From NCBI GenBank assembly GCA_014239735.1, contig JAAZYI010000010.1, forward strand, positions 122,223-186,222: DNA of 64,000 bases, in the 5' to 3' direction. Shown here piece by piece: positions 1 through 10,214 of the stretch. A program made the position numbers and the translations under genes. Within the stretch, counting starts at the first letter, position 1. Each line of letters opens with the position of its first letter. This stretch comes from Dehalococcoidia bacterium. Its GTDB lineage: Bacteria; Chloroflexota; Dehalococcoidia; Lucifugimonadales; Lucifugimonadaceae. Under the pieces are notes generated by a model. That model saw nothing but the letters and a program-made list of their open reading frames with translations. It did no database searches and was not told the DNA's origin.

Positions 1-884
1 ACCTTCTCAAGTATTGTTTCAAGGTTTTTCCTGTTGATTTGCCTCATGTCTGAAGTAGTGAATCTACTATCTTCTTTTAATTTGCTCATTCCAATTACAT
101 CTACGAATCTTTCCCAGTTTGATTGATTTGCGGCACCCAAATTGATATATCCATCCTTAGTTTTGAATGCTTGGTAGGGAGCTGTGAGTCTATGAGCTGA
201 GCCCTCAGGCTCGGATATTGATCCCGTAGTGAAATATATACTACTTTCATACAGAGTATATGCTAATGCTGACTCAAGTAATGATACTTCTAAAAACTGA
301 CCTTCTCCGCTTTTAAGTAGATGTATATATGCAGAAAGTATTCCTTGCATTGCAAACATTCCTGTATTCAAATCAGCAATGGGAACTCCTACCTTAACAG
401 GCGCTGTATCTTTGTGGCCGGTTATACTCATTAAGCCGCTCATTCCTTGTGCAATTAAATCAAATCCGCCTCTTTTAGAATAAGGCCCAGTTGTTCCAAA
501 TCCTGATATAGAACAAAAAATTATCTTTGGGTTTATTTTCTTTACATCTTCGTATCCAAACCCTAATTTTTTCATCGCCCCAACTCTAGAATTTTCAATT
601 AAGACATCAGCATCATTAAGTAATTTATTTAGGATAATTTTCCCTTCTTCTGATTTTATATCTAAAGAAAGACTTCTTTTATTTCTATTTAGTTGAACGA
701 AGGCAGAGGAGTCTTTTCCAATAAAAGGTGGCCCCCAAGTTCTTACGTCATCTCCACCATTAGGTTTTTCTATTTTTATTACATCTGCTCCATGGTCAGC
801 TAGTAGCATCGAGCAAAAAGGACCTGCTAGAATTTGACTACAATCAATAACTTTTATTCCATCTAAGGATTGATTAGATTTCAT
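1..884 (-). CDS. CaiB/BaiF family CoA-transferase (partial, runs off left edge)
   Basis: Reverse-strand translation starts MKSNQSLDGIKVIDCSQILAGPFCSMLLADHGADVIKIEKPNGGDDVRTWGPPF..., typical of the family N-terminus; no stop before window edge. Confidence 0.9.
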   Translation of the reverse strand, partial: MKSNQSLDGIKVIDCSQILAGPFCSMLLADHGADVIKIEKPNGGDDVRTWGPPFIGKDSSAFVQLNRNKRSLSLDIKSEEGKIILNKLLNDADVLIENSRVGAMKKLGFGYEDVKKINPKIIFCSISGFGTTGPYSKRGGFDLIAQGMSGLMSITGHKDTAPVKVGVPIADLNTGMFAMQGILSAYIHLLKSGEGQFLEVSLLESALAYTLYESSIYFTTGSISEPEGSAHRLTAPYQAFKTKDGYINLGAANQSNWERFVDVIGMSKLKEDSRFTTSDMRQINRKNLETILEK

Positions 885-932
885 TGTTTAAATATCCTTT
901 AGGTAAGTTTAAAAAGCAAGTAGGAGAATAAT

Positions 933-1688
933 TTGTTTGATCTAAAAGATAAAGTTTCATTGATTACAGGCGGAAATGGCGGAATAGGAGAAGGCATTGC
1001 AAATGGATTTGCTGATTTTGGCTCAAGGGTAGCAATTGTTGGGAGAGATGAAGCAAAATGCAAAAAAGCTCAAGAAAAAATAATCAACAATGGAGGAGAC
1101 GCGCAATATTTTTTGTGTGATGTCTCAAGCTATGAATCTGTAGAAAAGTGCATTAATGAGGTGAATAATGAATTTGGCTCTATAGATATATTGGTAAATA
1201 ATGCCGGGACTAGTATAAGAAAGCCTCCTCATGATCTGTCCCCAAATGATTGGAAAACTGTTATGGATACAAATTTAACGAGCGTTCATTATTTTTCTTC
1301 TATTGTTTTCAACCAAATGAAGAAAAAAAAGTTCGGAAAAATAATTAATATAGGATCTATGATGTCAATTTTTGGTGCTGCTCATGCATCAGTGTATGCA
1401 GCAAGCAAAGGTGGGGTTGTGCAATATACAAAAAGTTGTGCAATTGCTTGGGCAGAATTCAATATTCAAGTCAACTCTATATTGCCTGGCTATATTACTA
1501 CCAATTTAACGGATGGATTTAGAAAAAATTTTCCTGAAGACGCTGAGTTAGTAACTTCAAGAATTCCGGCGGGAAGATGGGGAATTCCGAGTGATCTTGC
1601 AGGCACAGCAATATTTTTAGCCTCTTCAGCATCAGACTATGTGACAGGTACTTTTATACCTGTAGATGGAGCATATTCAATTAGATAG
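933..1688 (+). CDS. SDR family oxidoreductase
   Basis: ITGGNGGIGEGIA cofactor motif, NNAG, YAASKGG active site; TTG start. Confidence 0.92.
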   Translation: MFDLKDKVSLITGGNGGIGEGIANGFADFGSRVAIVGRDEAKCKKAQEKIINNGGDAQYFLCDVSSYESVEKCINEVNNEFGSIDILVNNAGTSIRKPPHDLSPNDWKTVMDTNLTSVHYFSSIVFNQMKKKKFGKIINIGSMMSIFGAAHASVYAASKGGVVQYTKSCAIAWAEFNIQVNSILPGYITTNLTDGFRKNFPEDAELVTSRIPAGRWGIPSDLAGTAIFLASSASDYVTGTFIPVDGAYSIR

Positions 1689-1689
1689 A

Positions 1690-3039
1690 CTAATTACCCC
1701 AAGGAATTTTTTCTTCCGGTATAACTGCATTTAAATCGTTAGGCACATCTTCCCAAGGAATTTGTTCCCATGGTTTTAATGATGTTGCTTTTCCTGCTAA
1801 ATCAGATAGTCGATTCTTAAGATTTAGCATCTTCCCAACAGGAATTTTATCTATTGGTAGCTTATCTGCAGGAAAATTAACTTTATCCAAAGGAATCTTT
1901 TCCCAGAACTGTTCTTGAGATTCTCTTTCAGATTTAGCTAACTTACTCGTGTAGTCTTTGTCATTGCATTTTTGATAATCTTTATTTTGACAATAAGTAT
2001 ATAAACCTACTAATCCAAAGTAGTAAGATGATTTATGGTGATCTGTAAAATCTCTTGTGCTAAACAACAGTGCTGTATTTACATCGTTAAGGCCATATAA
2101 ATCACCAGATTGATCAATTTGAATTAATTCTCCCACATGTTCATATGGTATTAGCATTCCAGGAACTCTCGGAATAGGATCATTTGCTACTACAAATCTA
2201 TACATTTTTATTGGAAGACTATCAAAAGCATTTCTGAATTCTTCCATTCCCACTCGAGGAGCCCCAAAAGTAATGGCATTTACTTCTCTGTCTAATGTTG
2301 AGGCAATGTCAAAGCTAGCAAGAGTTGTTAATGCTCCTCCAAGACTGTGACCAACAACATAAATTTCTTTGTCGGGGTGCTTACTGACATATTCAATAAC
2401 TTTTTCTCTAAATAACATATACTCACTTACGAATCCTTCATGAGCACTTATCTGAGAAAGTTTAGGGTCATCTAAGAAAGAAAGCTTCTTTAAAGTTGCT
2501 CTAGCATCAGTCAGCATATTAAGCATTCTCTCCCACCTTTTGTCACTCCCAGTATCTCTGAAAGCCACGATGATCTTATCCATTTCAGTAACTACATAAG
2601 CTTGTCCGCCACTCATTATTACTCCATAATCTAAAAATTCAGCCTTTTTCTCATTTCCAGGAACTATTACATCTCCTATTAATTCAACGCCAGCAGTGTC
2701 TAGATAATCTTTCATTTCATTTGCTTCAGCCATTACCCAATAAGTATGCTGAAGCGAACGCATGCCTGTTCTTAAAATTTTATCTGAAAAAGATCCCAAC
2801 TTTTTTAATTCAGGTTCACTTAATAATTCCTTTTCATTTGCTTTCAATGATTCTGTATCTACTTCGGTTTCAAGTCTTTTTGCTTCTTCAGTAGCAGATG
2901 TTGCATTTAATTCTTCTTTAGAAAGTTCTTCGCCTTCTTCATTTGTTTTTGTTACGTTGCAAGATAAAAGAACCAGGCAAGCCAAGATGGCAAGAATAGA
3001 ACCAGTTAGCTTAATCTTTTTAATGTCATATATTTTCAT
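1690..3039 (-). CDS. Lipase class 3 family lipoprotein
   Basis: Lipobox-like LVLLSCN signal; VVGHSLGGALTTLASFD nucleophile elbow; degenerate Pro/Trp repeats at C-terminus. Confidence 0.85.
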   Translation of the reverse strand: MKIYDIKKIKLTGSILAILACLVLLSCNVTKTNEEGEELSKEELNATSATEEAKRLETEVDTESLKANEKELLSEPELKKLGSFSDKILRTGMRSLQHTYWVMAEANEMKDYLDTAGVELIGDVIVPGNEKKAEFLDYGVIMSGGQAYVVTEMDKIIVAFRDTGSDKRWERMLNMLTDARATLKKLSFLDDPKLSQISAHEGFVSEYMLFREKVIEYVSKHPDKEIYVVGHSLGGALTTLASFDIASTLDREVNAITFGAPRVGMEEFRNAFDSLPIKMYRFVVANDPIPRVPGMLIPYEHVGELIQIDQSGDLYGLNDVNTALLFSTRDFTDHHKSSYYFGLVGLYTYCQNKDYQKCNDKDYTSKLAKSERESQEQFWEKIPLDKVNFPADKLPIDKIPVGKMLNLKNRLSDLAGKATSLKPWEQIPWEDVPNDLNAVIPEEKIPWGN

Positions 3040-3041
3040 CT

Positions 3042-4133
3042 TTACCTCTTTAAAAATTTAATACATACAGGATACGGTATGTTTATCTTATCACCTGTAT
3101 ATTGCAAGGTTCCATTATTTTTATTAATTGAGAAAGTAAATATATCTCCAGAATCTTGGTTTGCTGCTAGAATATAATTACCTAAAGGGTCAATAGAAAA
3201 ATTTCTCGGAGTTTTTCCTAAAGTAGATTCATGCCCCGCCTTTTCTAATTTTCTTCCATCATCTGAAACAGTAAATATTGCTAAGCTATCATGGCCTCTA
3301 TTTGATCCATAAAGAAAATTTCCATCTGATGTCATATGTATATCAGCACAACTTTTATGATCGAATCCATCTGGGAGAGTTGAAATAGTTTCAATGGTAT
3401 TTAAAATCCCCTTATCACCATCAAAATCAAATGATGTTATAGTAGCTCCGATTTCATTTATCACATAAACTACTTTTCCATTAGGATGAAATTCAAGGTG
3501 CCTTGGTCCCATTCCAGAATCGATTTTCACAAAACCTGGCGTATTAATTTCTAGCCTGCCAGTATTGTGACTAATTTTATAAATCATTACCTTGTCTGTT
3601 CCCAGATCCGGCACAAGTGCGAATTTATTATTAGGACTAACATTAATTGAATGAGCATGCGGTTCCATTTGTCTGTCAGGATTAACACTAGAGCCTTCAT
3701 GTTGAATTACTTGGATGTTTTCATTTAGACTACCATCTTCATTAATAGAAGTTATAGTTGAGGCGCCGCCAGCATAATTTGCAGCAAGAAGTAATTTCCC
3801 ACTCTTGTCAGTAGTTAAGTGACAAGGGCCGTTTGATCCTGACGAAATTGTATTTATTATTGAGAGGCTACCGTCATCTTTATTAATTGAATACGCAGAA
3901 AGTGCCCCTCCTCTCTTGTCATCAATTTCGCCCACAGAATATAGGTTTTTACCATTTGGAGATATGGTGAGAAAAGAAGGGTTATCTTTTTCAAAGCAGG
4001 TTCCTAATTGAGAAAAAGTTCCGCTAGATGAATCATATCCTAAAATATAAATCCCTTTGCTTTGCAATTTGGGAGTAATTACTCCTCCCGATGTGTATGT
4101 TCCAATATATGCATAATAATCAAAGTCACTCAT
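3042..4133 (-). CDS. Lactonase family protein (6-phosphogluconolactonase-like 7-bladed propeller)
   Basis: YIGTYT...GIY...PSFLTISPNGKNLYSVGE, GPRHLEFHPNGKVVYVINE repeats. Confidence 0.9.
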   Translation of the reverse strand: MSDFDYYAYIGTYTSGGVITPKLQSKGIYILGYDSSSGTFSQLGTCFEKDNPSFLTISPNGKNLYSVGEIDDKRGGALSAYSINKDDGSLSIINTISSGSNGPCHLTTDKSGKLLLAANYAGGASTITSINEDGSLNENIQVIQHEGSSVNPDRQMEPHAHSINVSPNNKFALVPDLGTDKVMIYKISHNTGRLEINTPGFVKIDSGMGPRHLEFHPNGKVVYVINEIGATITSFDFDGDKGILNTIETISTLPDGFDHKSCADIHMTSDGNFLYGSNRGHDSLAIFTVSDDGRKLEKAGHESTLGKTPRNFSIDPLGNYILAANQDSGDIFTFSINKNNGTLQYTGDKINIPYPVCIKFLKR

Positions 4134-4202
4134 TTAATCTCCCTTAATGTATATATGAATGATAAGTTCTTTTTTAAAAAATATAAATAAAGGATAAAAA
4201 AG

Positions 4203-4230
4203 GCAAAAAAAAATCCGGTTTTTCAACCGA
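4203..4230 (-). terminator. Rho-independent terminator downstream of the 4299-5171 SDR gene
   Basis: Minus strand TTCGGTT-GAAA-AACCGGA hairpin followed by TTTTTTTTT. Confidence 0.75.
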
Positions 4231-4298
4231 ACGATGTATATATTATAGCATAATTTTTTTACTCATGTCAATGCTTTAGGTTTAGAGATTAAATTTTT

Positions 4299-5171
4299 TT
4301 ATAAATCTATCCCATATTTTTCTACAGTCATTTGCCATAATTTATTTCTTTGGGTTTCAATTTCAACTATAGGATTGGGAGCTACAATTATTGGATCACC
4401 CTTGTGTTGTTTTTTTGTATTTAAGCCTACAAATTCGCCTCCGTTTAGACTTGAATTAACACAAGAAAAAATAATTGATTTGGCTCCTTCTTTTGATGAT
4501 GACATTACTGGTAGAGCATAAATAAGTTTTGCAAGAAAAAAATATCTACCAAGCTTACTTTTCGCAACTCCTGGGTGACAAGCAATTGATTTTATAGGAA
4601 TATTTCTCTCCGATAACCTTTTTTGCAATTCTATAGAGAACATTAATCTGAACAGATTAGTGTGTTCATAAATTTCTCTCTTTTCTTTAAATGAAGAAAT
4701 TTTTTCACTTGGGTCGAAATAATCCCAATTTATTTTTCCTACTCGATAACTTGATATGCTAGAAACACTTACTATTTTAGGATTTACTGAACCAATTAAT
4801 TTAGGTATTAATTTTAATGAAAGATAGAAATAGCCTAAATAATTTATTGCAAATGTAATTTCAGTCCCATCTTTTGTTTTTTGGGGAGGGTGAAGCATCA
4901 CTCCTGCATTATTTACTAATATGTCCAAATTGGAGAATTTCTGACCAAATTTCATCACAAAGTTGTCCATACTTTCTCTGCTGCTTACATCCAGAGGAAT
5001 AAAAAGACTATTTTTTCCAATTTTTCTTTCAGCATTTCTTCCAGATTCAGCATTTCTACAAGCCAAAACTACTGTGTTTCCAAGATCTGCAAATTTTTTT
5101 GCTGCCTCAAGTCCTAATCCGCTGTTAGAGCCGGTTATAATTATAGTTTTATTGGTTAGGTTTTTTTGCAT
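4299..5171 (-). CDS. SDR family oxidoreductase (retinol dehydrogenase-like)
   Basis: IITGSNSGLGLEAAKKFADLG, NNAGVM motifs. Confidence 0.88.
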   Translation of the reverse strand: MQKNLTNKTIIITGSNSGLGLEAAKKFADLGNTVVLACRNAESGRNAERKIGKNSLFIPLDVSSRESMDNFVMKFGQKFSNLDILVNNAGVMLHPPQKTKDGTEITFAINYLGYFYLSLKLIPKLIGSVNPKIVSVSSISSYRVGKINWDYFDPSEKISSFKEKREIYEHTNLFRLMFSIELQKRLSERNIPIKSIACHPGVAKSKLGRYFFLAKLIYALPVMSSSKEGAKSIIFSCVNSSLNGGEFVGLNTKKQHKGDPIIVAPNPIVEIETQRNKLWQMTVEKYGIDL

Positions 5172-5281
5172 TTATTACTATTATAATTACTTAATACTAA
5201 ATAATTTATAATTATAGTATTAATATATATAACTTAAATTACTTTACTTAAATTATCTTATCACGTTAAAATCCTGATCTT

Positions 5282-5374
5282 ATGAAAAGAAATAAATTGC
5301 CAAAATCATTATTTGTAATAGCAGCAATAATTGATGGAATTATTGTGATTTATTTAATTAAATATTTTTTTTAA
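5282..5374 (+). CDS. Putative 30-aa single-TM peptide
   Basis: MKRNKLPKSLFVIAAIIDGIIVIYLIKYFF*; its TAA overlaps the ATG of the GNAT gene (TAATG). Confidence 0.4.
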   Translation: MKRNKLPKSLFVIAAIIDGIIVIYLIKYFF

Positions 5375-5895
5375 TGAGTGAAGATAATTTTTATATTAGA
5401 ATTTTTAATAATCTGGATCAGCTTCATGTCCAAGATATGGTTATTGCCGGCCTTCTTGCCACCGCAGAGGATAGAAGTGAATCAGTCAGAGATGGCATAT
5501 CTGCTTATTTAGAAAGATCTCTTAGTGAAGATTTAGGTAATATTTATGATCATTATTTTACTGATGGAATTTTTTTTGTAGCTGTATCTGATGAGCATAT
5601 TGTTGGATGCTTGGGTGTTGAAAAAGATAATGATTTTATTTATAGGCTTAAACGCTTAAGTGTTAAGAAGGGATATAGGAATCAAGGTATCGCCAAAGGA
5701 TTGTTAGATAATATAGAAATATGGACTCAAGAAAGAGGGGCAAGTAAATTAATTCTAGGTACATCAGAGGTACAAAAGGATGCTTTAATATTTTGGAAAA
5801 AATCAGGATTTCAGGTTGTTGAAAGCGAAGTTGTTGAAAGCGGCATAGAAGTTTTTTCTCTAGAAAAAGATTTAGATCTTAACTTTGAGAATTGA
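5374..5895 (+). CDS. GNAT family N-acetyltransferase
   Basis: RLSVKKGYRNQGIAKGLLDNIEIW acetyl-CoA loop. Confidence 0.85.
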   Translation: MSEDNFYIRIFNNLDQLHVQDMVIAGLLATAEDRSESVRDGISAYLERSLSEDLGNIYDHYFTDGIFFVAVSDEHIVGCLGVEKDNDFIYRLKRLSVKKGYRNQGIAKGLLDNIEIWTQERGASKLILGTSEVQKDALIFWKKSGFQVVESEVVESGIEVFSLEKDLDLNFEN

Positions 5896-6387
5896 TAAAT
5901 AAATTCCTATTACTAAACTCAACAGCCAAGTAATTATATCTGGCGAAAATCCGTACCAAATTGTTAGATGTCCTATTGCAACGCTCAAGCCCGCAATTAT
6001 CATGAGGGTTAAACTTTTCTTATATCCTGAGGTTCTCTCAATTACATTTCCAATAATCCATCCAAGTATCGGAACTGGCAGTATTATCAGGTAATAAATA
6101 ATTATAGATGGAATTAAATTCGATAAAATTTCTACCAATACCCTAAAAATAATAGCAAAAGATACTGAAATAAACATGCAGACAATGAAGCTTAATATTA
6201 AATCCTTCAGAGTTGGGTTGAATGCTGGGTTTAATTTTAATTTAGCGCATTTTTTACATTTTGGTACTGTTTTTGTTTGAATCATGCAGTTAGGGCAAAT
6301 GAAATCTTCACAATTTTTATCTCCACATTTTAAAAGGGTGGATATTTCTTTACCACAACTACATTTATTTTTATCGGAAGTTTTCAT
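5872..6387 (-). CDS. Zinc-finger-like N-terminal domain plus multi-TM membrane protein
   Basis: CSCGKEISTLLKCGDKNCEDFICPNCMIQTKTVPKCKKC followed by hydrophobic segments. Confidence 0.6.
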   Translation of the reverse strand: MKTSDKNKCSCGKEISTLLKCGDKNCEDFICPNCMIQTKTVPKCKKCAKLKLNPAFNPTLKDLILSFIVCMFISVSFAIIFRVLVEILSNLIPSIIIYYLIILPVPILGWIIGNVIERTSGYKKSLTLMIIAGLSVAIGHLTIWYGFSPDIITWLLSLVIGIYLSILKVKI

Positions 6388-7005
6388 TTATATATCTCTA
6401 TCAAAGACTATTCTATTTATAATTATTTTATAATTATTTGAAAGTAAATTGCCTGTAATTCTTTTTAAAATGACTAAGAAAAGGCATATTAAGTAGCAGA
6501 AAAAAAGGGGAGTTGAAAAAAATAATGAGAAAATACACGAAATTCCAATGGATATTATCCATGCTGGACCACCATCTTTAATTTTTAGATAAATTATTAG
6601 ATACAAAGAATATAAAATTATAGCCATGGTTACATTAATTCCTAGTAAGCTTCCAATGATAATGGCCATCCCTCTTCCTCCCTTAAATCTCATAAAAATA
6701 GACCAATTATTTCCAATTATTTGAGTGAATAATATAAGCATTAAATAATATTCATTTATTGGATCTAATTGACTGAAATCAAGCATAAATTTTGCAATAA
6801 AAATAGGTAATAGGCCTTTTAAAACACTATCACCAAAGAAAATTACTATTCCAGCAATTTTTGAATGATATTTCCAAATATATGAGGATCCTATATGTGT
6901 TGTCCATGATTGGGATGGATCTTTATTAATTTTATTAAGATAGATATTAGAAAAATTTAGAGAACTCAAGAAAAAAACAATAATTAGAAAAATTACATAT
7001 TCCAA
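6388..7005 (-). CDS. Divergent PlsY-like glycerol-3-phosphate acyltransferase
   Basis: Multi-TM; GNNWSIFMRFKGGRGMAIIIGSLLGI resembles the PlsY GH..PVF..FKGGKG motif. Confidence 0.65.
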   Translation of the reverse strand: MEYVIFLIIVFFLSSLNFSNIYLNKINKDPSQSWTTHIGSSYIWKYHSKIAGIVIFFGDSVLKGLLPIFIAKFMLDFSQLDPINEYYLMLILFTQIIGNNWSIFMRFKGGRGMAIIIGSLLGINVTMAIILYSLYLIIYLKIKDGGPAWIISIGISCIFSLFFSTPLFFCYLICLFLVILKRITGNLLSNNYKIIINRIVFDRDI

Positions 7006-7835
7006 CTTATTTCACCATTTAATTTATTTTTGGAAATATTATAGAAATTTAATAATTCTTGCTCATTTAGAAAGTTTTTTCCTAAATAAGATTTTTTTCT
7101 GCTTCTATGAAAATCACTGCCAGCAGTTTTAGTTAACTCAAATTTTGACATTATTTCATCAGAATCTTTAATTTTTTTATCTTCAATAATTTCGAGCCCC
7201 ACTAATCCATTTTTATAAAGATCATTAATTGATTTATCTACATCATTAACAGTATGAGGATGAGCAAGTGAGCATACCCCACCTGCTTTTCTTATTACTT
7301 CAATTAATTCCTTTGCATTTATTTCAAAAGGATTTTCATAAAGGGACTTAATTTTGTGGAGATATGTTTCAAATGCATCATTGGTATTTTTAGCATATCC
7401 AAGACTAATTAATGCATATGCTATATGAAGCCTACCTACAGAGCCTTTAGAATTCTTTACTATATCTCCCCAGCTTATATTTACACCTTCTTCGTTAAGT
7501 TTTTTTAAGGCAAATTTAGCAAATTCATTTCTCCTTAATTGTAAAATCTTTAGGACAGAATTTAAGTCTTTATTATTAGGGTCAAAAAAATATGCGAGAA
7601 GATGAATATTAGAATTATTTACTGAGCCAGATAATTCTATTCCAGGTATTAATTTCAAACTGTTATTTTCAGATTTTTTGATTATTGAATTTGCTTTTTT
7701 ATATCCGGTTAGATTGTCATGATCAGTAATAGAAATATATGAAATATTCCTGGAAATACTTTCTTTAATTATTTCTTCAGGACTTAAATCACCATCAGAG
7801 AAAAAAGTATGAATATGTAGATCTGCAATATTCAA
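6993..7835 (-). CDS. PHP domain phosphoesterase
   Basis: ADLHIHTFFSDGDLSPEEI, SITDHDNLTG, SLAHPH, GSDFH motifs. Confidence 0.92.
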   Translation of the reverse strand: MNIADLHIHTFFSDGDLSPEEIIKESISRNISYISITDHDNLTGYKKANSIIKKSENNSLKLIPGIELSGSVNNSNIHLLAYFFDPNNKDLNSVLKILQLRRNEFAKFALKKLNEEGVNISWGDIVKNSKGSVGRLHIAYALISLGYAKNTNDAFETYLHKIKSLYENPFEINAKELIEVIRKAGGVCSLAHPHTVNDVDKSINDLYKNGLVGLEIIEDKKIKDSDEIMSKFELTKTAGSDFHRSRKKSYLGKNFLNEQELLNFYNISKNKLNGEISWNM

Positions 7836-7837
7836 TA

Positions 7838-9367
7838 TTATTGAGCTGTCTCGACTGATCTAGACTCCCTAATAACAATAACCTTGATTTGGCCAGGATA
7901 GGCAAGAGAAGACTCTATCTTTTCAACAATGTTTTTTGCTAATAATGCAGCTTCATCGTCATTAACTTTAATAGGATCCACCATAATCCTTAACTCTCTT
8001 CCAGCTTCAATTGCAAAACATTTTTCCACTCCTGCAAAACTTAATCCAATTTCTTCAATATCTTTTAATCTTTTAACGTAGGCTTCTGCTGAATCTCTTC
8101 GAGCCCCTGGTCTTGATGCGCTTAATGCATCAGCAGCAGCTACAATAAATGATTCTGTTGCTGAAAAATCAGAATCATGATGCTCTCTGATTACAGTCAC
8201 AATCTTAGGATCCATTTCATATTTTTTCACAAAATCTGCCCCAATTTCAGCGTGAGGTCCATCAATTTCATGAGTAAAAGCTTTTCCGATATCGTGTAAA
8301 AATCCGCCAACCCTACACACTTTTTCATCTGCCCCAATTTCGCTTGCCATTAGTGATCCTAAATGAGCAACTTCAATAGAATGTTGCAATACATTTTCTC
8401 CATAGCTATATCTGTACTTTAGTCTGCCCATCATATTAATTATTTCTGGGTGCAAGCCCTTTACAGAAGATTCAAATGTGGCATCTTCTCCAGCCTTCCT
8501 AATAGTCTTGTCTATATCTTTTCTTGATTTCTCAGATATAGCTTCAATTCTGGCTGGGTGAATTCTCCCATCTTTTATTAATTCACTTAAAGCATTTATT
8601 GCTACTTGCCTTCTAATAGGATCAAAGCACGAAACTGTTACAGATTCAGGCGCTTCATCAACAATTAAATCTACTCCTGTAGCTTTTTCAATAGCTCTAA
8701 TATTCCTTCCATCTCTACCTATGAGTCTCCCTTTCATATCCTCACTAGGAATAGATACAGCTTGTATAGTTTCTTCAGCTACTACATCAGAAGCAAATCT
8801 TTGTACAGCACCAGCAATGATATTTTTTGCATGATACTCTACTTTAATCTCTAGTTCTTCCTCAGCAGCTCTAAATCTTTTCGCCACGTTATGTTCTATG
8901 TCTTCTTGCGCTTCTTTTAAAAGAATATCTTTTGCATCCTGATAAGAAATTTCTGAAGCATCTTCAATTTTCTTCGCATATATTTCACGAGAATTTGTAA
9001 GATCCTTTTTCTGTTGTTCTACAAATTCTACTTGTTCAGAAATATTTAATTTTTCTTTATCAAGATCAGAAATTTGTTTTTCAACTTTATCTCTTAAAGA
9101 GTCAATCTTAGATTGATCTTGTCGTATTTTACTTTTCTCTTCATTTATTTCTTTTTCAGATTCTAGCCTGAATTGTAGGGATTTTTCTTTAGCCTCGAGC
9201 AAAATTTCTTGGCTTCTTTTTTGAGCCATATTTATTTGCTGGTTTGCTGCATTCTTTGCTGCAATTTGAGACCTTTGGTATAAAAATAATTTTATTCCAA
9301 AACCCACAGAGCCAGATATTATTCCAGTTATAAGCACAAGAAGTATAATGAGTAATGAGTTACTCAT
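7838..9367 (-). CDS. rny: Ribonuclease Y
   Basis: N-terminal TM, long coiled coil, KH (GRDGRNIRAIEKATGVDLIVDEAPE), HD domain (GFLHDIGKA). Confidence 0.97.
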   Translation of the reverse strand: MSNSLLIILLVLITGIISGSVGFGIKLFLYQRSQIAAKNAANQQINMAQKRSQEILLEAKEKSLQFRLESEKEINEEKSKIRQDQSKIDSLRDKVEKQISDLDKEKLNISEQVEFVEQQKKDLTNSREIYAKKIEDASEISYQDAKDILLKEAQEDIEHNVAKRFRAAEEELEIKVEYHAKNIIAGAVQRFASDVVAEETIQAVSIPSEDMKGRLIGRDGRNIRAIEKATGVDLIVDEAPESVTVSCFDPIRRQVAINALSELIKDGRIHPARIEAISEKSRKDIDKTIRKAGEDATFESSVKGLHPEIINMMGRLKYRYSYGENVLQHSIEVAHLGSLMASEIGADEKVCRVGGFLHDIGKAFTHEIDGPHAEIGADFVKKYEMDPKIVTVIREHHDSDFSATESFIVAAADALSASRPGARRDSAEAYVKRLKDIEEIGLSFAGVEKCFAIEAGRELRIMVDPIKVNDDEAALLAKNIVEKIESSLAYPGQIKVIVIRESRSVETAQ

Positions 9368-9476
9368 AGTACCTCCTGTTTGTTAATTTATTCTATTTTT
9401 AATAAAAATTTAATTTTCTAATTCGAATTTTCAAGCAATATTAGTGTGTAGTCAAGAATTTTGATGGTTGCAGTTG

Positions 9477-10106
9477 CTATTTAGCACCTTCAGCACCTTC
9501 TTCACCTTCAGCACCTTCTTCACCTTCAGCAACAGTAGGTTCTTCAACAACTCTCGGAGGCTGGATCCATGCCACTGAAGTTTCAGGATCACCTACGAGC
9601 TCCACTCCATCTGGCAATTTTAAATCACCTCTTTTAATGGATGCCTCTAGGTCAACTAATACGGACACATCTGCTTGAATTTCATTCGGAACTGAAAATG
9701 GTTTTGATAAAACAGATAGAGAGTATATAGATTGAGTTACTGTGCCTGCTCCACCTCTAATTCCTGGCGCTTCTCCAATTAGTACAACTGGAACCTCAAC
9801 CTCTATAGCCTTATTTTCATCAACTCTCATAAAATCAACATGTTGGAGCTCTCCTGTGGCAGGATGCTGATCAACGTTTCTAACAAGTGTTGTATGTTCT
9901 TTACCAGACTCTTCTATAATTTTAACAGGACTAGTTCTCCCAGCTTCTTGCAAAACTTTTACTACCTTATTAGTCTCTGATTGGAGTGAAATAGACTCCA
10001 TGCCCGGACCATAAACATGCAAAGGTAAAGTCCCATTTTTTCTAAGAGATCTTAGCTTTTTTCCAAATTTGGTTCTTATTTTAGTTTCTAATGATATTGA
10101 ATCCAT
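9477..10106 (-). CDS. 50S ribosomal protein L25/general stress protein Ctc
   Basis: VRNVDQHPATGELQHVDFMRVD, C-terminal Glu-rich EEGAEG repeats. Confidence 0.93.
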   Translation of the reverse strand: MDSISLETKIRTKFGKKLRSLRKNGTLPLHVYGPGMESISLQSETNKVVKVLQEAGRTSPVKIIEESGKEHTTLVRNVDQHPATGELQHVDFMRVDENKAIEVEVPVVLIGEAPGIRGGAGTVTQSIYSLSVLSKPFSVPNEIQADVSVLVDLEASIKRGDLKLPDGVELVGDPETSVAWIQPPRVVEEPTVAEGEEGAEGEEGAEGAK

Positions 10107-10214
10107 TTTATCCTGTTTTGTTTATAGCCTGACGTATATTAGCACATATTTGGATGATTAATCTATATGATTGTCCTAAATACGTGTTAATATGCATTCA
10201 AGAAAAGGAAAATA

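Noticed and set aside
9477-9530. 15-bp repeats at the L25 gene end as a regulatory repeat
   Set aside because: In-frame GAEGEE codons; acidic tails are common on L25/Ctc proteins.
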